NCBI GenBank assembly: GCA_038199755.1
Contig: JBBPYR010000114.1
Coordinates: forward strand, 1-12,252
Direction: 5' to 3'
Origin: JBBPYR01 sp038199755
GTDB lineage: Bacteria > Chloroflexota > Ktedonobacteria > Ktedonobacterales > Ktedonobacteraceae
DNA length: 12,252 nt
Part shown: positions 1-7,811 of the stretch, in pieces
Layout of the letters: every line of letters begins with the position of its first letter
Numbering within the stretch: the first letter of the stretch is position 1
Made by a program: the position numbers and the translations under genes
The notes under the pieces: generated by a model
What the model saw: only the letters and a program-made list of their open reading frames with translations
Databases searched by the model: none
Told to the model about the DNA's origin: nothing

Positions 1-14
1 CAGCCATTGCTATG

Positions 15-2204
15 TTATTGGGCAAGCGGCAAGCTAAACCAGAACATTGAACCCTCACCCTGACGGCTCTGCACCCCCACAGAGCCGCCATGTCGCTCGA
101 TTATGGTGCGGCACACATGTAATCCCACACCGAGCCCGATACCCGATCCAGTTTGCACTTCAATTCCAGGCACACGGTGAAAGAGTTCCCACACATGTTC
201 CTGCTCTGCCTCTGGCAACCCTGGCCCTTCATCTTGCACCTGCACTTGCGCCATCTGCCCTTCGACCTGGAGGCGCACAGTAACAGGCCGCGACGATGCC
301 GAGTATTTCAGCGCGTTCGTGAGGTAGTTCGTCACAACCTGCACAAGACGGTCTGCATCAGCTTGCACAGGCACCTCATTCTCGCAAGACATTTCCATAT
401 GAATTGTTCGTGTAGGCGCACATTGTAACTGGTCCTCGACTGCCTCCTGCACGATATTGGCAAGATTACAAGGCTTCAGCAGCAATTGCATCGTCTGTGC
501 CTGGATGCGAGAGACATCTAAGAGATCGTTCACCAAGCGATCCTGAACGACAATCTGCGCCTTGATACGCTCTAACAGGGCTTGCACGGGCGCAAACCGT
601 CGTATATCGTCAGGCGAGGCAACTTCCGCGGACACGAGCCGCTTCACCTTGCGTTCCGCTAGTTGGAGACTGCCATGCATGATCGTGAGGGGAGTCTTCA
701 ACTCATGGCAGACGATGCCAAGGAACGCTTCCATACGGCGATTGGCCTCACGTAACACGAGTTCACTTGCTTGCGCTTCCGCACGCTCGCATTGAAGCTG
801 TGTACGTGCGAGCAGCAAAGCAGTTAAGCGGGCACTGGTATGCACCAAAGCGATCTCATGGGTGGTGTAGGTGTGCTCGCGACTACCATCATCTACACAT
901 AGGACACCGACCAAGCGGCCAGCCACACAGATGGGAGTGACAAGCATCTTCCCAACATAATAGGGAAGCACATTCGTGTACAGCGGCAAGGTCATACCAT
1001 CAAGCTCAAGTGCGGTATCATATTGAAGTTGTAGGAGATACTCTGGCCCTCCAATATGGTCACTGAGGTATGGAGAAGCGGCTAGAGTTGCGCGCCACTG
1101 CTGCTCTTGTTGCGGTGTAAAACCTGTGGCTGCCAGCGGTCGTATGCTTCCCTCCTCTGGCTCTACAGCGAACATGACGACATGCATGCTCTCAACCACG
1201 CTGTGGATCAATTCAACCATGCGCTGTCCCACTTGTTCTGTCTCGTCACGAGACATGGCGACATCTTCACCTTGCTCCACATGCTCTGGAAATTGAACGA
1301 GCACCTGTGCCATCGCTAAAAGCGCACGCAATGCCTCCGAGGTTCGCCGCTCAAGCTGACGGTGCTGCGTCACATCGCGATAGATGAGCACCGCACGTTC
1401 AATTGTTCCACTTTCCCCCCAGATGGGTGCCCCACTCATATTGAGGATGAGTTCGCGCCCGTCAGGGGTGGACACGGTAACATCGGCGGCATTGAGACCA
1501 GTTAGCCCTTCCCCTTTCAACAGGCGCGCCAAAGGGCGTTGTCGCTCCGGCAATAGCTTCCCTACCTTGTCGCGTTGCACGGCTTGCAACAACAACTCTT
1601 GTTTCACGAGTTCCTCGTCTTTAGAGGGAAGAGTAGCCAAGCCAAACAGGTGACGGGTCGCCGCGTTGCTTTGCAGAACCTGCCCCTGCTTATCGTAGAC
1701 CACCACGCCATCTTTGATAGCCTCGAACATCGCCTCAAGCTGCTGAGCACGCATAAGAGCTTCACGCTCTGCTGCCTGCGCCTGCAAGCGAGCTATTTCA
1801 CGCTGATTAGTCAGTACAGCTACGATAATACCTGCGCCTGCGAATGTGAACAACTGTAGCATGCCGCTCCACTCAAAACTACCAATCATGCCGAAGGGAG
1901 GAATATACAGGTAGTCCAAGACGAGCAGGCTGAGCAGAATCGTAAACACCGCCGGAAGCACTCCCCACAGGAATGCTACCAGCACTACCGCGAAGAGGAG
2001 CAATACACCTGGAAACGAGAAGGGTGCAAGTAGTTGGGTTTCTACCAAGCCCAGACCGAGACCAAGGCTCACCAGGAGCAGACCGATGAGATATCCAAGC
2101 AATGGATGACGCCAGCGTGGTAGCTGCGTCATTGATTGTGTATGTGTTGCAAGCATTTGCTGCAAGTACGCTCGAAGCCGTCCTTGACGTTGTGTTGATA
2201 ACAT
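15..2204 (-). CDS. Membrane sensor histidine kinase (DUF4118-PAS-GAF-HisKA-HATPase)
   Basis: This is the sensor of a two-component system and should autophosphorylate on histidine and pass the phosphate to a response regulator. Numbering is from the ATG at 2204. Four hydrophobic segments (about residues 35-54, 61-81, 82-101 and 114-131) match the KdpD-type DUF4118 membrane region. A PAS-like domain follows (about 155-280, ending in the usual IYRDVTQ), then a GAF-like region (about 290-470). The HisKA box is HELKTPL with phospho-acceptor H500. The ATPase has an N box with N630, a G1 box DEGPGLP (658-664) and a G2 box GSGIGLGVG (687-695), so all catalytic motifs are present. An upstream in-frame ATG at 2231 would add nine residues but lacks a clear Shine-Dalgarno, whereas AGGGAG lies six bases before 2204. 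No response regulator is adjacent, so it is either an orphan or its partner lies beyond position 1. The ligand is unknown. Confidence 0.9.
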   Translation of the reverse strand: MLSTQRQGRLRAYLQQMLATHTQSMTQLPRWRHPLLGYLIGLLLVSLGLGLGLVETQLLAPFSFPGVLLLFAVVLVAFLWGVLPAVFTILLSLLVLDYLYIPPFGMIGSFEWSGMLQLFTFAGAGIIVAVLTNQREIARLQAQAAEREALMRAQQLEAMFEAIKDGVVVYDKQGQVLQSNAATRHLFGLATLPSKDEELVKQELLLQAVQRDKVGKLLPERQRPLARLLKGEGLTGLNAADVTVSTPDGRELILNMSGAPIWGESGTIERAVLIYRDVTQHRQLERRTSEALRALLAMAQVLVQFPEHVEQGEDVAMSRDETEQVGQRMVELIHSVVESMHVVMFAVEPEEGSIRPLAATGFTPQQEQQWRATLAASPYLSDHIGGPEYLLQLQYDTALELDGMTLPLYTNVLPYYVGKMLVTPICVAGRLVGVLCVDDGSREHTYTTHEIALVHTSARLTALLLARTQLQCERAEAQASELVLREANRRMEAFLGIVCHELKTPLTIMHGSLQLAERKVKRLVSAEVASPDDIRRFAPVQALLERIKAQIVVQDRLVNDLLDVSRIQAQTMQLLLKPCNLANIVQEAVEDQLQCAPTRTIHMEMSCENEVPVQADADRLVQVVTNYLTNALKYSASSRPVTVRLQVEGQMAQVQVQDEGPGLPEAEQEHVWELFHRVPGIEVQTGSGIGLGVGLHVCRTIIERHGGSVGVQSRQGEGSMFWFSLPLAQ

Positions 2205-2210
2205 CCGTTT

Positions 2211-2216
2211 CTCCCT
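2211..2216 (-). promoter_or_regulatory. Ribosome binding site deciding the kinase start
   Basis: On the minus strand this reads AGGGAG, six bases before the ATG at 2204. The in-frame ATG at 2231 has no comparable purine tract, so 2204 is the preferred start. Confidence 0.6.
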
Positions 2217-2349
2217 ATCCGCTGTATTCATGCTACTTTGTACGCGTCGGTGACAAGCAGGAGACTCCTTTGTCCCCTCTCGTCACAAGACAAGCATACA
2301 AGGCGTACATGAATTGAGCCTGTGGGTTAACTGAAGCGAAGCTGAGATA

Positions 2350-2358
2350 TGCTATACT
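2350..2358 (+). promoter_or_regulatory. Candidate extended -10 promoter of the oxidoreductase gene
   Basis: TGCTATACT fits an extended -10 element (TGn followed by TATAAT-like). No good -35 is seen at 17 bases, although TTAACT lies further upstream. Transcription would start near 2365. That leaves a leader of about 45 bases to the ATG at 2409 and argues against a protein start at 2349. Confidence 0.4.
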
Positions 2359-2408
2359 ATCTCCATCATAATCACACACTATTTCCATTTGGAAGGGAGC
2401 ATATTTTC

Positions 2409-3971
2409 ATGTCAAAGCAGACAGAGCAGTTCGATGCAATTATCATTGGGGCTGGTCACAACGGCCTGGTTGCAGCGGGCTACCTTGCTCGTGCTGGTAA
2501 AAAAGTGCTGGTCGTAGAGCAGCGAGACCGCGTGGGCGGCGCATGTACGCTAGAAGAGCCATTTCCAGGCTTTACGATGTCGCCGTGCGCCTATGTTGTC
2601 AGCCTGTTGCGGCCAGAAATCATTCACGATCTGGAACTTCACCGCTATGGCTTCGATGCCTATGTTAAAGACCCACAAATGTTTGTTCCCTATCCTGATG
2701 GCAACTACCTATTTTTCCGCGCCAGCACCGAAAAAACGATTGAGGGCATTCGCCGCCTCTCGCCACATGACGCGGAAGCCTATCCCAAATTCTTGCGCTT
2801 CTTTGAGCGCGCCTCAGAAATTCTCAACCCGATCTTATTGCAGGAACCGCCCTCTGTGGCCGATCTTGCGGGTCGCTTCCGTGGCGAGGATGAAGAGATT
2901 TACCGCTATCTCATGTTTGGCAACCTCTACGACATGCTATCCGATTATTTCGAATCTGACTATTTACGTGCAGCTTTCGCGGGTCAGGGTGTCATTGGCT
3001 CCTTCATCGGCCCCAAAACACCCGGTTCGGTGTACGTAATGTGGCATCATATGTTTGGCGAAGTCAACGGAGAGCAGGGCATGTGGGGCTATGTGCGCGG
3101 CGGCATGGGACGCATCAGCTTCGCGATGGCCGCCTCCGCCGAAGCACATGGGGCAGTCATTCGCCTGAACACACCCGTCAAAAGCGTACTTGTCCATAAT
3201 GGACGCGCCGAGGGCGTGCGCCTGGAAAATGGTGAAGAGCTGCGCGCAAAAGCTGTGCTTTCCAATGCTGACCCCAAACGCACCTTCCTGCAGTTTTGTG
3301 CCGACGCCGAACTAGATAAGGGCTTTCTCAAACGCATCACGCAATTCAAAACGGAAAGTGGCGTCTTCAAGCTTAATGTTGCTCTGAAAGAGTTACCAAG
3401 CTTCAAATGTCTTCCTGGCACCGAGCCTGGCTTGCAGCATGCAGGTTCGTGTGAAATCTCGCCGACGCCCGATTGGGTGCAGGACGCCTATGAAGATGCG
3501 GCACGCGGCGAACTCTCACGCCACCCATACATCGAGGCATACATGCAGTCCTCGACCGACCCCACCGTTGCTCCGAAGGGCTTTCATACCATCTCTATGT
3601 TCTGCCAGTACGCCCCCTATCATCTCAAAGGGCGTACATGGTCGGATGAGGTGCGAAAAGACATGGCGCAACGCATCATAGCGACGATGAGCGAATTCGC
3701 GCCCAACTTCGCCGATGCGGTCATCGACTACCAAGCACTCAGCCCGGTGGACATCGAGCAGCGCTACGGCATGGCTAACGGCAACATTTTCCACGGCGAG
3801 ATTACGCCGGACCAGCTCTTCTCGCTGCGACCCACACCGGAATGCGCCCGCTATCGCACCCCTGTCGAGGGCCTTTACCTCTGCGGCTCTGGCACACACC
3901 CCGGCGGCGGCGTGATGGGCGCACCAGGACATAATGCAGCACAAGCCCTTCTGAGTGATTGGGGAAAATAG
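2409..3971 (+). CDS. FAD-dependent oxidoreductase, phytoene desaturase / PYROXD2-like
   Basis: This is a 520-residue flavoprotein of the phytoene dehydrogenase-related group (COG1233). The N-terminus carries the dinucleotide-binding fold: the motif GAGHNG places G14, G16 and G19 in the GxGxxG loop, and E37 sits at the end of the second strand to bind the ribose. The basic-GG extension (RDRVGGACT) follows. Near the C-terminus, LYLCGSGTHPGGGVMGAPGH is the second FAD-contact motif typical of the family. The length matches the family (about 500-540), so the gene appears complete. The start was chosen at 2409, where AAGGGAG precedes the ATG by nine bases. Extending to 2349 would add 20 residues that would lie within the predicted promoter. 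The substrate is unknown: no crtB or other carotenoid gene is adjacent, so a carotenoid role should not be assumed. Confidence 0.88.
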   Translation: MSKQTEQFDAIIIGAGHNGLVAAGYLARAGKKVLVVEQRDRVGGACTLEEPFPGFTMSPCAYVVSLLRPEIIHDLELHRYGFDAYVKDPQMFVPYPDGNYLFFRASTEKTIEGIRRLSPHDAEAYPKFLRFFERASEILNPILLQEPPSVADLAGRFRGEDEEIYRYLMFGNLYDMLSDYFESDYLRAAFAGQGVIGSFIGPKTPGSVYVMWHHMFGEVNGEQGMWGYVRGGMGRISFAMAASAEAHGAVIRLNTPVKSVLVHNGRAEGVRLENGEELRAKAVLSNADPKRTFLQFCADAELDKGFLKRITQFKTESGVFKLNVALKELPSFKCLPGTEPGLQHAGSCEISPTPDWVQDAYEDAARGELSRHPYIEAYMQSSTDPTVAPKGFHTISMFCQYAPYHLKGRTWSDEVRKDMAQRIIATMSEFAPNFADAVIDYQALSPVDIEQRYGMANGNIFHGEITPDQLFSLRPTPECARYRTPVEGLYLCGSGTHPGGGVMGAPGHNAAQALLSDWGK

Positions 3972-3973
3972 TA

Positions 3974-3997
3974 GCAATAAGAGCGGTTATTGCTCTT
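3974..3997. terminator. Small hairpin between convergent genes
   Basis: Overlapping dyads lie where the oxidoreductase and the minus-strand unknown gene converge: GCAATAA (3974-3980) with TTATTGC (3987-3993), and alternatively AAGAGC (3979-3984) with GCTCTT (3992-3997). There is no convincing U-tract on either strand, so termination is only a possibility. Confidence 0.25.
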
Positions 3998-4544
3998 GCA
4001 TAGCATCAAGCATGGCTCGTACAAAGCTAACCGCAACGGAGAGCCAGTCAAATGTGCGCGTCCAACTCACCCACTCTTGCTGGGTGGGCCAGCTGGGTCG
4101 GTAGCGCGGAATCATCTCTTTGGGCATGACTACTGCCCATTTTGTACCTTCGCCTAACCCACCCGGCGTGATGCGTACCGTGATATTGAACACAGTCTCT
4201 TTCGGCAGGTGTGCTTTCCAATCTGGCATCGTTTTTAACAAGGGGTCGTGCCGCCAGATACTAAATAGGGCAGGGTCCTCCGGTGCGCCACTGGTTGAAC
4301 GCTGCAAGGTCAGCACCTGACCCACTACGGCGGAACGTTGCCATTCAGGGAAACGCAATGCTACGGCATAGCGATATTCATCGAGTCCCATCGCCGTAAT
4401 AAAGGCGCGATAGCCCTCGCGCTCTACACGACGTTCGGTATCACCTTGCCAGATTTTCACCATCGCATCCAGGCGTTTCTTCTTCTCTTCTTCGCTCAAA
4501 TTCGCCATTGAGCCCGTATCAGGCGGGTAAGATTGTGTTTGCAT
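3987..4544 (-). CDS. Uncharacterised 185-residue protein
   Basis: I do not recognise this family. The protein has no signal peptide or clear membrane segment. The N-terminus is charged, with a short helical stretch SEEEKKKRLDAMVKIWQ (about residues 17-33). The middle is rich in aromatic residues and prolines, and several tryptophans cluster near the C-terminus (WPTQQEWVSW, FDWL), suggesting a small globular domain. The ATG at 4544 is supported by GGGAG six bases upstream. The gene begins inside the last 26 bases of the pseudouridine synthase gene on the same strand. This strongly suggests one transcript and possible translational coupling. Function cannot be assigned from sequence. Confidence 0.75.
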   Translation of the reverse strand: MQTQSYPPDTGSMANLSEEEKKKRLDAMVKIWQGDTERRVEREGYRAFITAMGLDEYRYAVALRFPEWQRSAVVGQVLTLQRSTSGAPEDPALFSIWRHDPLLKTMPDWKAHLPKETVFNITVRITPGGLGEGTKWAVVMPKEMIPRYRPSWPTQQEWVSWTRTFDWLSVAVSFVRAMLDAMQEQ

Positions 4545-5505
4545 TCAAAACTCCCAGGCCAGTAGCAAAATTCTTGTTCATCCACGTCACGAGGTCATCT
4601 GGCAGCGGCGCGACGAAGCGGCACACAGCATGATCGGGATAACGATGCAGTGTTAGGCTGTATGCATGCAGAAACTGCCTCTGTAACTGCTGCTCTGCCC
4701 TATCGCTCAAATCACTGTTCGCGCTATCCTCTCCATTCTCGCTAGTGATACCATACATCTTATCACCCACAATGCTATAGCCAAGCGCGGCGAGATGGGC
4801 GCGAATCTGATGCGTTCTGCCCGTAATCGGTGCGGCCTCTACTAAAAAGAATTGCTCGTTGCTCGCCAATATGCGCACACGTGTGGTTGCCGCAAGACCC
4901 TCTGGCCCCACGATACAACGTCGGCGGTCATCGAGGTCACGCTGCAACGGTCCATGCACGGTCAGGCCAGCATCACCTAGCATGCTGAGATCAATAGCTC
5001 CATTAACTACTTCCGTGACTACATGTGCGGTTTGCACTTCGACCGTGAAGGTTGTGCGTGGGCGCGCCCAGGCGGGGGCACCCTTGGCCACCACGGCCAC
5101 ATAGCGTTTTTCGATGCTGCGATCATAAAACTGCTTCACTAGATAGCGGCAGGCACGCTGCGAACGCGCAATCGCCACCACACCGGAGGTGTCTTTGTCC
5201 AGACGATGCAGCAGGCATGGGCGAGGCAATAGTCCCTCTTCCTTCCATAGCTGGTCACGGCGTTTTTGGCGCAGCATTTCCTGCACAGGCTCAGGGGCCA
5301 GAGCCCACACTGGATCATCCGCTTGCTGTGGCGGCTGCCAGTCATCGGGTCCTTGCTGTTGCAGGTAGAGCAATAAGGCATCCCAAAACGTATCACCATC
5401 CACATGCTTATAGGTAGGGTGCATTACAATGCCCGCAGCCTTATTCATAATCAACATGTGATGGTCTTGATAGAGGATCGAGAAGGCGTTGTCAAACATG
5501 GTCAT
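4519..5505 (-). CDS. RluA-family RNA pseudouridine synthase
   Basis: This enzyme should convert specific uridines in rRNA or tRNA to pseudouridine. The diagnostic RluA/RsuA-superfamily motif HRLDKDTSG occurs at residues 100-108, with D103 as the catalytic aspartate. An earlier conserved strand reads LIMNKAAGIVMHP (18-30). A later conserved stretch, GRTHQIRAHLAALGYSIVGD, is also characteristic of the family. There is no N-terminal S4 RNA-binding domain, as in RluA/RluC-minus forms. The segment between the first strand and the HRLD motif (about residues 45-93) is longer than usual and rich in Q, D and P. The length is 328 residues. The ATG at 5505 has only a weak G-rich upstream tract, and a second ATG two codons in is equally possible. 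The target nucleotide cannot be predicted. The downstream unknown gene overlaps its 3' end. Confidence 0.9.
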   Translation of the reverse strand: MTMFDNAFSILYQDHHMLIMNKAAGIVMHPTYKHVDGDTFWDALLLYLQQQGPDDWQPPQQADDPVWALAPEPVQEMLRQKRRDQLWKEEGLLPRPCLLHRLDKDTSGVVAIARSQRACRYLVKQFYDRSIEKRYVAVVAKGAPAWARPRTTFTVEVQTAHVVTEVVNGAIDLSMLGDAGLTVHGPLQRDLDDRRRCIVGPEGLAATTRVRILASNEQFFLVEAAPITGRTHQIRAHLAALGYSIVGDKMYGITSENGEDSANSDLSDRAEQQLQRQFLHAYSLTLHRYPDHAVCRFVAPLPDDLVTWMNKNFATGLGVLNANTILPA

Positions 5506-5569
5506 TCTGATCGCACACCACCGCCATACAACCGAGCATTGTCTGTTATCATAGTGTTGTTCCTTCCAC

Positions 5570-6382
5570 TCATTTCCTTAAAGTGTTCGCTTTGTTTCTA
5601 CAATAGCGGACGAATTCTAACGTCGCCTTGAAATCTTTTGGATCAGCACGCTCGCGACTAGAGACAGCCGGATCAGGGCGTGTATTCCACGCTCGATCAA
5701 TCAACCCCTGCCAGAAAGGGTCGAGGTTCGCCTTCGCCCACTCGGCCCCTGCTAGCTTGGAGCCAGGGAATCCTCTGTGCAGGTCGTGCAACATGCGGCA
5801 GTAGCTCAAAACGATGAATCCCTGATAAAACCGATTATTGTAATGCTCAGGATTGCTCACAATCTCTTGCCCCCAGCCATGAATGGTTGCTATGATTTCC
5901 TTGCGCAACGTCTCAACAGGGATCGGATCGACTAACAATGTTGGAGAAGGCCCGGCCAAGGTGACTCCATGCTCACGAACTACCCAGCGAACGATACTTG
6001 TATTGCAGTGATTAGATTGGATAAGCGAGCGACTGCCATGATCGAGATACCAGAGTTGCCCACCGCTATAAGTAGAGTATCGCAGGATTTCGCTGGGAAA
6101 GTAGGAACCCTCCAGATGCTGCGCCCACGGGTTGGCGAGGCAATAGATACGTTCATGTACGCCCTGCAAACCCTGAACCTCCTCAGCAGAAAGTTCCTCT
6201 TCTATTACCACGATGAAGTCAACATCGCTGTAAAGATCGAAATCACCCACCGCAAATGAGCCTTGCAGGTACACCCCAACGAATTTGCTGCCCAGAACTG
6301 ACTGTATGCTCCCTACTAAATCCTGCAAAACATTATTGAGATCTGGATAGGGCGTTGGAAATGTTGTACTCCTGTTTTCCAT
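5570..6382 (-). CDS. Nucleotidyltransferase, aminoglycoside adenylyltransferase-like (DUF4111 type)
   Basis: This is a 270-residue protein with the Pol-beta-type nucleotidyltransferase core. Residues 41-42 (GS) and the pair D53 and D55 in DLYSDVDFIVV form the GS-x-DxD metal and nucleotide site. The remainder (FVVLSY-like helical part, GAEWA, and a closing RNKAN segment) resembles the C-terminal DUF4111 domain of AadA/ANT(9)-type enzymes, and the length is close to AadA (about 260). Such proteins can adenylylate spectinomycin or streptomycin, but many genomic homologues have no known substrate, so resistance is not established. AAAGGAGG lies seven bases before the ATG at 6382 and fixes the start. 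An upstream in-frame ATG at 6424 lacks such a site. The gene lies 64 bases upstream of the pseudouridine synthase gene on the same strand, so co-transcription is possible. Confidence 0.8.
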   Translation of the reverse strand: MENRSTTFPTPYPDLNNVLQDLVGSIQSVLGSKFVGVYLQGSFAVGDFDLYSDVDFIVVIEEELSAEEVQGLQGVHERIYCLANPWAQHLEGSYFPSEILRYSTYSGGQLWYLDHGSRSLIQSNHCNTSIVRWVVREHGVTLAGPSPTLLVDPIPVETLRKEIIATIHGWGQEIVSNPEHYNNRFYQGFIVLSYCRMLHDLHRGFPGSKLAGAEWAKANLDPFWQGLIDRAWNTRPDPAVSSRERADPKDFKATLEFVRYCRNKANTLRK

Positions 6383-6389
6383 GCGAAAG

Positions 6390-6397
6390 CCTCCTTT
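6390..6397 (-). promoter_or_regulatory. Strong ribosome binding site deciding the nucleotidyltransferase start
   Basis: On the minus strand this reads AAAGGAGG, seven bases before the ATG at 6382. It rules in 6382 over the in-frame ATG at 6424. Confidence 0.7.
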
Positions 6398-6522
6398 CAA
6401 CGTAATTCGCCGTTCTCCCCACATGAAAGACTGATTTCATTCTACCAGAACCGTTCATCCCATGCCAGAGAGATCCATTGCCTGATGTGATGCGGTTGGC
6501 GAACGGGTACGAGGGCGTCATA

Positions 6523-6630
6523 ATTGGTGCATCCACTAAGAAAATAGGTATCAATCGAGGAAGATTTGTCCTGTTCTAAGCACAAGTAAGGCAAAATATG
6601 TAGCCCGACTAACTTAGCGGATGCACCAAT
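6523..6630. repeat. Inverted-repeat element, 18-bp arms
   Basis: The left arm (6523-6540, ATTGGTGCATCCACTAAG) pairs with the right arm (6613-6630) at 17 of 18 positions. The spacer of 72 bases has no open frame of note. No flanking target-site duplication was found. It could be a small MITE-like element, a recombination site or a transcribed hairpin. The arm sequence is unrelated to the two other inverted repeats in this patch. Confidence 0.7.
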
Positions 6631-6710
6631 AATGGACATTGACGAAATAAACTGGGAAGAGGATGCGCAATGCCAGTCATCGCTAGCAGCAGGCGCGCCC
6701 AGTAGAGGCC

Positions 6711-6823
6711 AAATTATGCTCTTTAGGCATGGTTCAAATAAAGGCAATCTTGGTTGACAATGGTGCCCCATAAAAGCAGAAAACTGTCAAGTTCATTTGA
6801 ACTATGCCTAAAGAGCATAATTT
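6711..6823. repeat. Inverted-repeat element, 29-bp arms, upstream of DinD/BRO-like gene
   Basis: The left arm (6711-6739) and right arm (6795-6823) are complementary at 28 of 29 positions. The core is ATTATGCTCTTTAGGCAT and its reverse complement. The spacer is 55 bases. A shorter dyad, TTGACA (6754-6759) with TGTCAA (6785-6790), is nested inside the spacer. The right arm ends 40 bases before the ATG of the DinD/BRO-like gene, so the element lies in its leader or promoter region and could be a mobile-element remnant or a regulatory structure. No target-site duplication is evident. Confidence 0.75.
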
Positions 6824-6863
6824 CTGTGATAAAAGAACCCTATATCTAACATAGGAGCAGCGT

Positions 6864-7811
6864 ATGAAGAAAGACGAAAAGCCAGAAACGAGCCTCGCCC
6901 TCTTCCAAGAGAAAACCATCAGACGAGTATGGTATCAAGAAAAATGGTACTTTTCCATCATTGACGTGATCAGTGTTCTAACGGATAGCCCCAATCCCCG
7001 CCGCTACTGGAGCGACCTCAAACGAGACCTAGAAACCGAAGGCTACGGTGAAGTGTACGCCCACAGCGTACAGTTGAAAATGCAAGCACCGGACGGAAAA
7101 CAGCGTGTCACAGACGCAGCTGACACCGAAACCTTACTCCGCATTGTGCAAAGCGTTCGCAGTACAAAGGCCGAACCTTTTAAGCGGTGGCTAGCTGTTG
7201 TCGGAGCACAACGCATTGAAGAAATCGCCAATCCAGAACTGGCAATGGAGCGCATGAGGAAAACCTTAGAGGCAAAGGGCTACCCGAAAGACTGGATTGA
7301 GATGCGTATGAAAAGTATCGCCATTCGCAATGAATTAGTGCAGGAGTGGGAGGAACGAGGTGCAAAAGAAGGGTTGGAGTACGCGATCCTGACAAACGAG
7401 ATAGCAAACGCAACATTTGGCATGAGCATCCAGGAACACAAAAACATCAAAGGACTCAAGCGGGAAAATGTACGCGATCATATGACAGATCTCGAACTTA
7501 TTTTAACCATGCTAGGTGAAGCGACCACAACTAGACTGCACCAAGATAGAGAATCACAAGGCTTTACGGAATTGCAGACAGATGCACGAGAAGGCGGCGA
7601 AGTTGCCGGAAGCACCCGGAAGGATATAGAGAACCGTACGAACAAAAGGAGAGAAACATGGTACACCAAAATAACCCATGGGAAAGTGTTCGACCTCTTT
7701 GGAGAGAAAGGACGCGGATGGAAGATACGGGCGAAAGCGAAGAAAAAAGAGACTTGTAGAACAACAGATCATCAAAGGTGTCTTAACAATAGCAGAGCAG
7801 TTGATAAATGA
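6864..7811 (+). CDS. BRO-N / DinD-like protein (phage antirepressor-type)
   Basis: Residues about 10-110 resemble the BRO family N-terminal domain found in phage antirepressors: FQEKTIRRVWYQEKWYFSII, a PRRYW core and a TLLRIVQS / FKRWLA strand-helix end. Residues about 155-260 (RNELVQEW, AILTNEIANATFG, KGLKRENVRDHMTDLEL, ATTTRLHQDRESQGF) follow the layout of the E. coli DinD C-terminal half, so the whole protein is best seen as a DinD-like BRO protein. DinD is SOS-induced and inhibits RecA strand exchange. That role is not shown here. AGGAG lies six bases before the ATG. The conserved part ends near residue 261 (7646). The last 54 residues are basic, unlike the family, and overlap another gene start at 7658. 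They are probably out-of-frame run-on after loss of the original stop, so the native protein was likely about 260-270 residues. Confidence 0.72.
   Translation: MKKDEKPETSLALFQEKTIRRVWYQEKWYFSIIDVISVLTDSPNPRRYWSDLKRDLETEGYGEVYAHSVQLKMQAPDGKQRVTDAADTETLLRIVQSVRSTKAEPFKRWLAVVGAQRIEEIANPELAMERMRKTLEAKGYPKDWIEMRMKSIAIRNELVQEWEERGAKEGLEYAILTNEIANATFGMSIQEHKNIKGLKRENVRDHMTDLELILTMLGEATTTRLHQDRESQGFTELQTDAREGGEVAGSTRKDIENRTNKRRETWYTKITHGKVFDLFGEKGRGWKIRAKAKKKETCRTTDHQRCLNNSRAVDK
7646..7651 (+). promoter_or_regulatory. Ribosome binding site inside the 3' end of the DinD/BRO-like frame
   Basis: AAGGAG lies six bases before an ATG at 7658 in a different frame. It marks the start of a second, now broken gene and suggests that the first gene originally ended close to here. 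Confidence 0.55.

Larger units (their letters stand above)
6383..6863. other. Non-coding stretch at the left edge of the accessory patch
   Basis: This stretch holds the nucleotidyltransferase leader, two independent inverted-repeat elements (6523-6630 and 6711-6823), and the leader of the DinD/BRO-like gene. No open frame here looks convincingly coding. A 109-codon minus-strand frame at 6442-6771 runs through both repeat regions and has no recognisable domain. A transposon remnant is possible but not shown. Confidence 0.5.

Noticed and set aside
2259..2269. Small palindrome AGGAGACTCCT between the divergent kinase and oxidoreductase genes as an operator
   Set aside because: An eleven-base dyad on its own is too weak to claim an operator. 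No promoter element was placed around it.
2349..2408. Upstream extension of the oxidoreductase to the ATG at 2349
   Set aside because: The added residues overlap a likely -10 element and lack a ribosome binding site, while 2409 has AAGGGAG and the usual short lead to the GxGxxG motif.
3516..3977. Minus-strand frame of 153 codons opposite the oxidoreductase
   Set aside because: It is the antisense shadow of the conserved C-terminal FAD region and its translation has no recognisable motif.
6442..6771. Minus-strand open frame of 109 codons as a gene or transposase fragment
   Set aside because: It spans both inverted-repeat elements, has no clear ribosome binding site and shows no transposase motif I can name.
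7743..7749. A AAA AAG slippery heptamer as a programmed -1 frameshift joining the two halves of the broken gene
   Set aside because: The heptamer is phased for the downstream frame, so slipping there would lead to the third frame rather than joining the two coherent segments. A simple one-base loss in the A-run explains the data.
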